DNA of 8,463 nucleotides from 70-18 sp041691815 (GCA_041691815.1 JBEPTZ010000162.1:1-8463), one strand, 5' to 3'. Positions 1 through 6,125 are shown, counted from the first letter of the stretch. The notes: generated from the sequence alone by a model not told the origin. A program made the numbers and translations.

Positions 1-77
1 TTCGTACAACTTTCCAAACGGCTGAGCAAGGTGGGTAAGCAGGAAACTTTTTATCCGCCCTGCAACAGTTGAGGTGT

Positions 78-95
78 GGAGACGCCGGAGTCTCC
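78..95. repeat. 6-bp inverted repeat near the 3' end of the minus-strand unit
   Basis: GGAGAC (78-83) and GTCTCC (90-95) are perfect inverted arms around a 6-base loop. No T-tract follows closely on either strand, so it is not a canonical intrinsic terminator. It lies 21 bases from the larger A+T-rich stem-loop and may belong to the same extragenic element. Confidence 0.4.
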
Positions 96-104
96 AAAAT
101 GGAT

Positions 105-140
105 GAAGTTTTTTTGCTTCTTTGTTTTCAAACAAAGAAG
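105..140. repeat. A+T-rich stem-loop element, possibly a dispersed extragenic repeat
   Basis: An 11-bp perfect inverted repeat, CTTCTTTGTTT (117-127) and AAACAAAGAAG (130-140), has only two bases at its centre. Immediately to its left is a run of seven T (109-115) flanked by GAAG (105-108), which can also pair with CTTC at 117-120. The element begins 7 bases past the stop of the minus-strand aminotransferase, so it would form a hairpin in the 3' end of that mRNA. The T-run is on the plus strand, so the minus transcript carries A's after the hairpin, not U's. It is therefore not a classical rho-independent terminator for that unit, though the hairpin could protect the 3' end. I have a recollection, which I cannot verify, of similar elements repeated between genes in Acetobacteraceae. 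Confidence 0.55.
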
Positions 141-146
141 ACTTCC

Positions 147-1310
147 CTACAGCCTGACCAACCGCTCCGGCACCTGAGCGATCGCCGGCAGGTCGGCATT
201 GGCGAAAGCCAGCCGCAGATGCCGGCCTTGGCCGGGGCCGAAGAACGGGCCGGGCAGCGTCATCAGGCCGTGCTCGGCGGCGAGGATTTCGGCGGTCTGC
301 ATGGCGTCCGGCGCGTGGTCGGGCAGGCGGAGATAGGCGAAATATGCGCCGAGCGCGTCGAGTTTCCAGCCGGCCAGCGGGGCCATGGCGGTGCGAAAGG
401 CGCTGGCGCGTTCGGCCATGATGGCGCGGTTGACTTGGCGCCACGGGCGCAGCGCCTCGACCGCCCAGGCCAGCGCGGTCTGCGGCGCGCGGCCGGGGCA
501 GATCTGCATGGTGTCCAGCACCTTGAGCAACTCGGTGCGGGCGGGCGGGCCGGCGACGACGGCGCCGATGCGGTGGCCGGGGATGCAGTAGGATTTCGAG
601 AACGAGTAGAGCTGGATGATGTTGTCCCGCCAGTCGGGGACGTTGAACAGCGTGTGCGCGGCGGCACCCTCGGGCAGGAAGTCGCGATAGGTTTCGTCGA
701 GCACCAGCCACAGGCCGCGCTCGCGGCACAGTGCGGCGAAGGCGGCGATGGTGTCGGGCGGGTAGATGGCGCCGGTGGGGTTGTTGGGGGTGATCAGCGC
801 GATGGCGCGGGTGGCCGGCGTGAGCAGGGCGGCGGCGGCGGCGACATCGGGGATGAAGCCGGCGTCGGCGGCGCAGGGCAGCGGAATGGTTTCGATGCCC
901 AGCATGGTCAGCGCCATGTGATGGTTGAAATACCATGGCGCCGGCAGCATCACCGCCTCGCCGGTGCCGGCCAGCGCGGTCATCACCATGGTGAAGGCGA
1001 GGTTGCAGCCGGCGGTGATGGCGACGTCGGCAGCGGTGATCGGGGCGCCGTAGACCAGCGCGAGGTCGGTGGCCAGGGCTTCGCGCAGCGGCAGGTCGCC
1101 GTCGATATCGCCGTAGCCGGCGGCGGCCGGGGTGGCGGCGGCAGCGCCGAGGCGGGCCAGCAGGTCGGGGTGCGCGGGGTAGCCGGGCACCGCCTGGGTG
1201 AGGTCGATCGCCGGGCCGGCGGCGCCGGAATAGCGGGCGGCCCAGACGCGGGCGGCGGGGATCGGCGGCAGGCCGGTGGCGCGGATGCGGGGCGAAAGGG
1301 CGGTGCTCAT
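147..1310 (-). CDS. PLP-dependent aminotransferase, class I/II fold
   Basis: This is a fold-type I pyridoxal-phosphate enzyme of 387 residues, the usual length for the aspartate-aminotransferase-like family. It should move an amino group between an amino acid and a 2-oxo acid in the cytoplasm. Visible landmarks are the aromatic cofactor-stacking region APWYFNH (124-130), NNPTG (176-180), DETY (205-208, Asp205 contacting the pyridine nitrogen), SFSK with the Schiff-base lysine Lys239, the phosphate-binding arginine in GHRIG (Arg247), and a C-terminal RLAFA (366-370) whose Arg366 fits the substrate-carboxylate arginine. No signal peptide or membrane segment is seen. The ATG at 1308-1310 is the natural start but has no clear Shine-Dalgarno. 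The gene lies 51 bases after the MoaD-like gene in the same orientation, so it probably shares that transcript. The substrate cannot be read from sequence. The overall pattern recalls a proteobacterial subfamily annotated only as 'aminotransferase'. Confidence 0.93.
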   Translation of the reverse strand: MSTALSPRIRATGLPPIPAARVWAARYSGAAGPAIDLTQAVPGYPAHPDLLARLGAAAATPAAAGYGDIDGDLPLREALATDLALVYGAPITAADVAITAGCNLAFTMVMTALAGTGEAVMLPAPWYFNHHMALTMLGIETIPLPCAADAGFIPDVAAAAALLTPATRAIALITPNNPTGAIYPPDTIAAFAALCRERGLWLVLDETYRDFLPEGAAAHTLFNVPDWRDNIIQLYSFSKSYCIPGHRIGAVVAGPPARTELLKVLDTMQICPGRAPQTALAWAVEALRPWRQVNRAIMAERASAFRTAMAPLAGWKLDALGAYFAYLRLPDHAPDAMQTAEILAAEHGLMTLPGPFFGPGQGRHLRLAFANADLPAIAQVPERLVRL

Positions 1311-1327
1311 GCGGCTTATGCTGGCAC

Positions 1328-1342
1328 CGCCGCCGGGCGGCG
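1328..1342 (-). repeat. G+C-rich hairpin in the leader of the aminotransferase gene
   Basis: CGCCGC (1328-1333) and GCGGCG (1337-1342) pair around a 3-base loop in the 51-base gap between the MoaD-like gene and the aminotransferase start. In the minus transcript the hairpin ends 17 bases before the ATG, where a Shine-Dalgarno would be expected but is not obvious. With no U-tract it is not a terminator. It may affect translation, or simply reflect the base composition. Confidence 0.3.
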
Positions 1343-1361
1343 TCCATCGGGCGGGGGCCGG

Positions 1362-1622
1362 CTAGCCGCCGCTGATCGCGGTGAGGATGACCACCTCCTC
1401 GCCCGGCGGCAACGGCGTGTGCAGCCCGGCGCGGCGGCCCTCCACGAAGATGTTGATGTGGCGGCGCAGCGCCGGGGTGGCGTCGCAGAGGCGGTCGCGC
1501 ATGCCGGGCCAGCGCGTCTCCAGTGCGGCGATCAGCTCGGCCACAGTGGCGGCCTCGATCTCCAGTTCGGCCGTGCTGCCGGGGAACAGGCGGGTGAGCG
1601 AGGCGGGCAGCAGCACGCGCAT
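1362..1622 (-). CDS. MoaD/ThiS-type ubiquitin-like sulfur-carrier protein
   Basis: This small 86-residue beta-grasp protein is typical in length for MoaD/ThiS. Supporting features are an N-terminal strand (MRVLLPASLTRLF), a helix-rich middle with the common TVAELIAALE pattern (26-35), the strand NIFVEGR (56-62), the loop LPPGEEVVIL (70-79) characteristic of MoaD-like proteins, and a C-terminal Gly-Gly (85-86). Family members are adenylated at this tail by a ThiF/MoeB-type E1 and then carry a thiocarboxylate for molybdopterin, thiamine, cysteine or tRNA thiolation. No MoaE, ThiG or E1-like gene is in the window, so the pathway is open. Its ATG shares one base with the TGA of the upstream propeller gene (TGATG, base 1622 shared), which strongly implies coupled translation. 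The real partner is probably encoded nearby or acts in trans. Confidence 0.88.
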   Translation of the reverse strand: MRVLLPASLTRLFPGSTAELEIEAATVAELIAALETRWPGMRDRLCDATPALRRHINIFVEGRRAGLHTPLPPGEEVVILTAISGG

Positions 1623-2704
1623 CAGGCCGGCAGCACCAGGGTTTCCACCGAATGGATCGGCGGCAGATGCTGGGCGATGGTGGCCCAGGTCTCGCCTTCG
1701 TCGGGGCTGGCGAACAGGGTGCCGGTGTTGGTGCCGGCGTAGAGGCCGACGCTGTCCATGCAGTCCGCCGCCATCGCCTGGCGGAGCACGCCGAAATAGG
1801 CGTCCTGCTGCGGCAGGCCGCGGCGCAGATCCTGCCAGCCGGCGCCGGCGTTACGGGTGCGCCAGACGGCGGCCTTGGCATCGGGCACGTAGCGGCCGCG
1901 AACGTCGCCGTTGAGCGGCAGCAGGAACAGGGTTTCCGGGTCACGCGGATGGGCGACGGCGGGGAAGCCGAAGGTCGAGGGCAGGCCGGCCTCGATGCTC
2001 TGCCAGTTGCGGCCGCCGTCGTCGGAACGGTACATGCCGCAATGGTTTTGCTGGTAGAGGCGGTTCGGCTGGCCGGCGGCCATCGCCAGACCGTGCACGC
2101 ACTGGCCGAATTCCGGGTAGTGCTGGCCCTCGGGCAGGAAGTCGCAGCGCACGCCGCTGTTGCGTGGCTGCCAGGTAGTGCCGCCATCGGCGGTGTGGAA
2201 CACGCCGGCGGCCGAAATAGCGATCCACATTTGCGCCGGATCGTCCGGGTGCGGCACGATCGCGTGCAGGATCAACCCCCCTGCCCCGGGCTGCCAGTCC
2301 TTGCAACTCGGGTGCTGGCGCAGGCCGGCGACGTGGCTCCAACTGGCACCGTCGTCGCGGCTTTCGAACAGGCCGGCGGGCTGGGCGCCGGCGTAGAGGC
2401 GCCCGTGAGCGCGGCACAGGCTCCAGGCGGCCAGGATGCCGGGTTCGCCCTCGGCGTAGTGCATGCCGTCGCTGGAATGGCTCCAGGTTTCGCCGAGATC
2501 GGTGGATTTCCACACTGCCGGGCCGAACCATTCGTTGCCGCCGGCGGCGTAGATGGTCGCGTTGTCGGGGTCGGCGATGACGTGGTTGATCGGCCAGGTG
2601 TCGCAGAACGGGCCGCGCAGCGCCCAGTCGGCGCGGGCGGCGTCGCTTTGCAGGATGAAGGCGCCCTTGCGGGTGCCGAGCAGGACCAGGACACGGGTGG
2701 GCAT
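1622..2704 (-). CDS. Cytosolic Asp-box (BNR/YVTN) beta-propeller protein, sialidase-like fold
   Basis: This 360-residue protein is built from repeated Asp-box motifs (S/T-x-D-x-G-x-x-W): STDLGETW (67-74), SRDDGASW (115-122), TADGGTTW (171-178), SDDGGRNW (227-234), the degenerate TRNAGAGW (283-290) and SPDEGETW (333-340). Six blades are thus visible, as expected for a six- or seven-bladed propeller. Databases usually label such proteins 'exo-alpha-sialidase' or 'glycosyl hydrolase'. No signal peptide is visible and I see no convincing sialidase Arg triad, so I would not assign that activity. Seven cysteines and several histidines cluster in conserved-looking segments (GQCVHG 200-205, QQNHCGMYR 218-226), which may bind metal or be redox active. 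The ATG is supported by a strong Shine-Dalgarno 10 bases upstream. The stop overlaps the MoaD-like start. Molecular function is unknown. Confidence 0.9.
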   Translation of the reverse strand: MPTRVLVLLGTRKGAFILQSDAARADWALRGPFCDTWPINHVIADPDNATIYAAGGNEWFGPAVWKSTDLGETWSHSSDGMHYAEGEPGILAAWSLCRAHGRLYAGAQPAGLFESRDDGASWSHVAGLRQHPSCKDWQPGAGGLILHAIVPHPDDPAQMWIAISAAGVFHTADGGTTWQPRNSGVRCDFLPEGQHYPEFGQCVHGLAMAAGQPNRLYQQNHCGMYRSDDGGRNWQSIEAGLPSTFGFPAVAHPRDPETLFLLPLNGDVRGRYVPDAKAAVWRTRNAGAGWQDLRRGLPQQDAYFGVLRQAMAADCMDSVGLYAGTNTGTLFASPDEGETWATIAQHLPPIHSVETLVLPA

Positions 2705-2712
2705 CGGCGGGG

Positions 2713-2721
2713 TTCCTCCTT
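2713..2721 (-). promoter_or_regulatory. Strong ribosome binding site of the Asp-box propeller gene
   Basis: On the minus strand AAGGAGGAA, containing a full AGGAGG core, sits 10 bases before the ATG at 2702-2704. It fixes that start and is the strongest Shine-Dalgarno in the minus-strand unit, suggesting the propeller/MoaD pair is translated well independently of the upstream VOC gene. No terminator-like hairpin is seen in the 56-base gap to the VOC stop. Confidence 0.8.
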
Positions 2722-2760
2722 GGGCGGCGGAGGATTCACGGTCGATAGGCGGATGTCAAC

Positions 2761-3207
2761 TTATTTCATATAACTATTTCGCATGCCGATATGCTGCGCC
2801 AGCATCAGCAGGTAACCATCCGGGTCCTGGACGAAGATTTCGCGCTGGCCGGTCTGCTGCGTGCCGGTGTCGCGCCAGATTTCCCGCAGCGCGGTATGGA
2901 TCGGCCACGACGCCGCGGTGAGGGCGGCGAGGATCGGGTCGAGTTCGGCAAAATACAGCTGGAACATCGCGCCCTGGCCGAGCGGGCGCAGCATTGGCCC
3001 GGTCTCGAAGCGGCCGTTGCGCTGGCACAGCATGACCTGGTGGCCCTCGGCAGGGTGCTCCAGATAGACGAAACACTCCTCGGCGCGTCCATAGGCGACC
3101 TGGAATCCCAACACGCCCTGCCAGAAAGCGAGGCTGGCCGGGAGGTCATAGACCAGCAATTCCGGTACCAGCTTCGCCCAGCCGGAGCGCGGCGGCGCCC
3201 CACTCAA
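2761..3207 (-). CDS. VOC-superfamily protein, bleomycin-resistance/glyoxalase type
   Basis: This 148-residue protein is of the vicinal oxygen chelate superfamily, with two beta-alpha-beta-beta-beta modules at about residues 13-61 and 80-138. Landmarks are VPELLVYDLPASLAFWQGVLGF (14-35), which matches the first strand and helix of bleomycin-binding proteins, YLEHPAEGHQVML (48-60), the second-module strand MFQLYFAELD (81-90), and FVQDPDGYLLMLAQHIG (125-141), the characteristic C-terminal signature. Family members either sequester drugs such as bleomycin or catalyse metal-dependent reactions such as glyoxalase or dioxygenase. The role here is unknown. The frame stays open far upstream but that part is antisense-like noise inside the hydrolase gene. 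No ATG or GTG lies at the domain boundary, so I choose TTG at 3207-3205, whose TTGA overlaps the hydrolase TGA by 4 bases. The start is likely but not proven, and the Shine-Dalgarno is weak. Confidence 0.85.
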   Translation of the reverse strand: MSGAPPRSGWAKLVPELLVYDLPASLAFWQGVLGFQVAYGRAEECFVYLEHPAEGHQVMLCQRNGRFETGPMLRPLGQGAMFQLYFAELDPILAALTAASWPIHTALREIWRDTGTQQTGQREIFVQDPDGYLLMLAQHIGMRNSYMK

Positions 3208-4631
3208 TGGCCGTCCGCCATGTCCAGATGCGGTTTCACCTCGGGGTCGAGCGGGCAGATATACGGGTTGTCCTTGGTGCGGGCGGCCAGTTCGGCCTTG
3301 GCGCTGGCCACCAGGGTGGGGTCGCGGATGGCGTCCATCGCGGTGGCGGCCATCACCTTGGCGGCGTGCACCATGCCCTTCTTGGCCAGCGGCGACTGGC
3401 CCTGGGCGGTCAGCTGCCAGGAATGGCCGGGGGTGCCGATGGCGTAGGTGGCGCCGCGCATCTGCACCGTCGGCACCACCCACGACACGTCGCCGACATC
3501 GGTGGAGCCGATGCCGGTGTTGCCGCCGTTGGAGCCGAGCGGCACGATGCGGTCGCATAGCGGCGTCTTCAGGTCGACCGGGATGCCGAACCTGGTATGC
3601 GCGCCGGCGATGTCGTCCGGGCGCAGCGTGGCGCGGATTTGCTCGGCGAATTTGCGATCCTCGGCGTCGAATTGCGGCGGCCCGAGCCGCACCAGGTTGT
3701 CGTACATCGCCTGCTCCAGCGGCGCGTTGCCGAGCAGGTTGGACATGCCGGAGACCGCCTGCGAGCTGACCTTGGTTTCGGTCATCAGCGCGGCGCCATC
3801 GGCGATGTTCTTCACCCGGGCGACCAGCCCCCGCAACTCCGCCAGTTCGCGGGCGCGGATCAGGTAGCGCACCTTGGCGCGGGCCTGCACCACGTTCGGC
3901 GCGACGCCGCCGGCATCCAGCGTGGCGTAGTGGATGCGGGCGTCGGACGGCATATGCTCGCGCATGTAGTTGACGCCGACATTCATCAGTTCCACCGCAT
4001 CCAGTGCGGAGCGGCCGAGATGCGGCGCCGCGGCGGCGTGACTGGAGCGGCCGATGAAGGTGAAATCGACCTCCAGGTTGGCCAGCGAGATCGCCGGATT
4101 CACCGCGGCGAATGGCGCCGGATGCCAGGAGATGGCGATATCGACATCGCTGAACGCGCCCTCGCGGACCATGAACAGCTTGCCGGCGCCGTTCTCCTCG
4201 GCCGGGCAGCCGTAATAGCGCACCCGGCCCTTGATGCCCTGCTCGGCCAGCCAGTCCTTCACCGCGGTGGCCGCCAGCATCGCCGCCGAGCCGAGCAGGT
4301 TATGGCCGCAGGCATGCCCGGAGCCGCCGGCGGCGACCGGATCATGCTGCGCCACCCCGGCCTTCTGGCTGAGCCCCGGCAGTGCGTCGAATTCGCCCAA
4401 TATGGCGATCACCGGGCCCTCGTCGCCGGCCTCGCCCATCACCGCGGTGGGGATGCCGGCCAGCCCGGTGGTGACCCGGAAGCCCTGTTGTTCGAGCATC
4501 GCCACGTGCTCGGCGGCCGACCGGTGCTCCTGATAGCCGAGTTCCGGCATCGCCCAGACCCGGTCGCTGAGCGCCTCGAATTCCGCCTTGTGGGCGTCGA
4601 CCAGTTCCCAGGCCGGTTCGGTATTGCGCAT
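3204..4631 (-). CDS. M20-family amidohydrolase, AbgB-like (p-aminobenzoyl-glutamate hydrolase subunit B type)
   Basis: This is a 475-residue cytosolic dinuclear-metal amidohydrolase (M20, aminoacylase/HipO branch). From memory, its length and many blocks match E. coli AbgB (about 480 residues): LGEFDALPGLSQKAG (78-92), GHACGHNLLG (105-114), YYGCPAEENGAGK (139-151), HLGRSALDAVELM (204-216), NVVQARAKVRYLIRA (246-260), GAALMTET (279-286), STDVGDVSW (376-384) and GTPGHSWQL (399-407). Probable metal and catalytic residues are Cys108, His110, Glu145/Glu146, His170 and His403. AbgB works with AbgA to split p-aminobenzoyl-glutamate into p-aminobenzoate and glutamate. No abgA or abgT is in the window, so another amide or N-acyl amino acid is equally possible. 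An insertion-like dimerisation (lid) domain occupies roughly 185-300. It is the first gene of the minus-strand unit, and its ATG has GGAGG six bases upstream. Confidence 0.93.
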   Translation of the reverse strand: MRNTEPAWELVDAHKAEFEALSDRVWAMPELGYQEHRSAAEHVAMLEQQGFRVTTGLAGIPTAVMGEAGDEGPVIAILGEFDALPGLSQKAGVAQHDPVAAGGSGHACGHNLLGSAAMLAATAVKDWLAEQGIKGRVRYYGCPAEENGAGKLFMVREGAFSDVDIAISWHPAPFAAVNPAISLANLEVDFTFIGRSSHAAAAPHLGRSALDAVELMNVGVNYMREHMPSDARIHYATLDAGGVAPNVVQARAKVRYLIRARELAELRGLVARVKNIADGAALMTETKVSSQAVSGMSNLLGNAPLEQAMYDNLVRLGPPQFDAEDRKFAEQIRATLRPDDIAGAHTRFGIPVDLKTPLCDRIVPLGSNGGNTGIGSTDVGDVSWVVPTVQMRGATYAIGTPGHSWQLTAQGQSPLAKKGMVHAAKVMAATAMDAIRDPTLVASAKAELAARTKDNPYICPLDPEVKPHLDMADGH

Positions 4632-4741
4632 GGCGAGCCTCCGATGAGTGCATCCGCAGCCTGCGGCGGGGTTGGCGGGGCGTCAACCGGCGGGTAACAC
4701 AGCTTCCGGTGTCGCGGGCGGGAGCGGGTAACATTCATTCT
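4632..4741. promoter_or_regulatory. Divergent intergenic region with candidate operator sites
   Basis: These 110 bases separate the divergent hydrolase and transporter genes and must hold promoters for both. An odd-centred palindrome, CCGCAG-C-CTGCGG, spans 4654-4666. Looser arms GGTTG (4670-4674) and CAACC (4684-4688) follow. A 10-bp direct repeat, GCGGGTAACA, occurs at 4690-4699 and 4724-4733, 34 bases apart, close to three helical turns. TAACAT at 4729-4734 resembles a -10 box for the transporter, but I find no good -35 and do not assign a promoter. No regulator gene is visible nearby, so the binding protein is unknown. Confidence 0.5.
4638..4642 (-). promoter_or_regulatory. Ribosome binding site of the AbgB-like hydrolase
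   Basis: GGAGG on the minus strand lies 6 bases before the ATG at 4629-4631, an ideal spacing that confirms the start of the first gene in the minus-strand unit. Confidence 0.8.
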
Positions 4742-6055
4742 GTGCAGTTGGACCCTCATCTGGTGATGATCGCGGTGCCGATCATGGCGGTGACCTACAT
4801 CCTGGTGATGGTCGATCGGTTCGACCGCTCGGTCCTGGCGCTGCTCGGCGCCGGGGCGATGATCCTGGCCGGCGTGCTGAACCAGGACCAGGCGATCGCC
4901 GGCATCGATTTCAACACTATCGGGCTGCTGACCGGGATGATGGTGCTGGTGGCGGTCTCCCGTCGCTCCGGGGTGTTCGAATACCTGGCGATCTCGGCGG
5001 CGCAGGCGGTGCGGGCCTCGCCGGTGGGCTTGCTGGCCTCGCTGGCGGTGGTGACCGCGCTGCTGTCCGCCCTGCTGGACAACGTGACCACCGTGCTGCT
5101 GATCGCCCCGGTGACGATCTCGATCACCCGCAGGCTGGGGGTGGCGCCGTTCCCGTTCCTGCTGGCCGAGGTGCTGGCGTCCAATTTCGGCGGCACCGCG
5201 ACCCTGATCGGCGACCCACCGAACATCCTGATCGGCTCGGCCGCCGGGCTCACGTTCAACGACTTCCTGGTGCATCTGCTGCCGGTGGTGGCGGTGGTGA
5301 TGGCGGTCCAGGTGGCGGTGGTGCATTTCGTCTGGGGCCGCCGGCTGGTGACCACCTCGGTGGCACGCGACGAGATCATGGCGCTGCGGCCGGTGGCGAG
5401 CATCACCGATACCCGGCTGCTGGCGCACTCGGTGGCGGTGTTCGCGCTGGTGCTGGCCGGCTTCACCACCGCGCGGATGACCGGGCTGCAGCCGGGCAGC
5501 ATCGCACTGATCGGGGCGGCTTTGCTGATGCTGCTGGAGAACCTGGCGCGGCCGCGCGAGGAGCAGTTCCAGGCGGTCTCGGCCACCTACGGCGAGGTCG
5601 ACTGGATCACCATCTTCTTCTTCGTCGGCCTGTTCATCGTGGTGAAGGGGGTGGAGACCACCGGTGCGCTGAACTGGCTGGCGCAGGAAGTGACGCGGCT
5701 GACCCACGGCAACCTGATGCTGACGGTGTTCGTGGTGCTGTGGATATCGGCGATTGCCTCGGCGATCATCGACAATATTCCGTTCGTCGCTGCGATGATC
5801 CCGGTGATCCACGCCATGGCGCCGGATTTCGGCGGCGAGCAGGCGATATTGCCGCTGTGGCTGGCATTGTCGCTGGGGGCCTGCTTCGGCGGCAACGGCA
5901 CGCTGATCGGCGCCTCGGCGAACCTCACCGTCTCCGGCATCGCGCAGCGCGAGGGCATCGAGTTCGGCTTCGCCGCCTACACCCGCCGGGCGCTGCCGCT
6001 GACCCTGCTCAGCGTGGTGATTGCCCAACTCTACCTGTATCTGCGCTATCTCTGA
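4742..6055 (+). CDS. ArsB/NhaD/SLC13-type membrane transporter (ion transporter superfamily)
   Basis: This polytopic inner-membrane permease has 437 residues from the chosen start, with about ten to twelve hydrophobic segments. It has a clear internal two-fold repeat: SALLDNVTTVLL (109-120) is echoed by SAIIDNIPFVAAM (340-352), and GGTATLIGDPPNI (150-162) by GGNGTLIGASANL (383-395). These paired helix-breaking motifs are the hallmark of the ArsB/NhaD/P-protein/SLC13 group, which moves arsenite, sodium/protons, or di- and tricarboxylates. Substrate is not readable. The start is uncertain: GTG at 4742 follows GGAGCGGG (4721-4728) at a rather long spacing, GTG at 4709 would add 11 residues, and ATG at 4766 would remove 8. 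I favour 4742 because the protein proper (LDPHLVMIAVPIMAVTYILV) begins just after it. It is divergent from the hydrolase gene, hinting at shared control, and lies 117 bases before dctP. Confidence 0.88.
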   Translation: MQLDPHLVMIAVPIMAVTYILVMVDRFDRSVLALLGAGAMILAGVLNQDQAIAGIDFNTIGLLTGMMVLVAVSRRSGVFEYLAISAAQAVRASPVGLLASLAVVTALLSALLDNVTTVLLIAPVTISITRRLGVAPFPFLLAEVLASNFGGTATLIGDPPNILIGSAAGLTFNDFLVHLLPVVAVVMAVQVAVVHFVWGRRLVTTSVARDEIMALRPVASITDTRLLAHSVAVFALVLAGFTTARMTGLQPGSIALIGAALLMLLENLARPREEQFQAVSATYGEVDWITIFFFVGLFIVVKGVETTGALNWLAQEVTRLTHGNLMLTVFVVLWISAIASAIIDNIPFVAAMIPVIHAMAPDFGGEQAILPLWLALSLGACFGGNGTLIGASANLTVSGIAQREGIEFGFAAYTRRALPLTLLSVVIAQLYLYLRYL

Positions 6056-6125
6056 GCCGGCAAGGGACTGCCCATCGCCGCCGATCCGTGGCAGAACGCG
6101 AATGTTCGGAGTCCAATTGCAGCAC

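Larger units (their letters stand above)
1..146. other. Non-coding left edge, less G+C-rich than the rest
   Basis: No gene can be supported here. Composition is visibly more A+T-rich than the rest of the window. One plus-strand frame is open from base 1 to a TGA at 70-72 (23 codons, ending ...Phe-Tyr-Pro-Pro-Cys-Asn-Ser). It could be the tail of a gene lying to the left, but an open stretch this short is expected by chance and I do not recognise it. The region from 78 to 140 holds two inverted repeats, described separately, just downstream of the aminotransferase stop codon. Confidence 0.5.

Noticed and set aside
1..72. C-terminal end of a plus-strand gene entering from the left
   Set aside because: The frame is open for only 23 codons before TGA, which is likely by chance, and the peptide matches nothing I recognise.
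105..140. Rho-independent terminator for the minus-strand unit
   Set aside because: The hairpin is good but the T-run lies on the plus strand to its left, giving A's, not U's, in the minus transcript after the stem.
1359..1368. Perfect palindrome CGGCTAGCCG centred on the MoaD-like stop codon
   Set aside because: It is short, G+C-rich and overlaps coding sequence. No evidence suggests more than chance.
69..1742. A 557-codon plus-strand open frame over the aminotransferase and MoaD-like genes
   Set aside because: Gly/Ala/Arg/Gln-rich translation without motifs, antisense to genes with clear catalytic signatures. The same applies to the open frames at 1652-2773 and 3597-4697.
2761..3558. A longer 265-residue version of the VOC protein
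   Set aside because: The extra N-terminal ~117 residues lie inside the hydrolase coding region and read as Arg/His-rich noise. The VOC fold begins only after the TTG at 3207.
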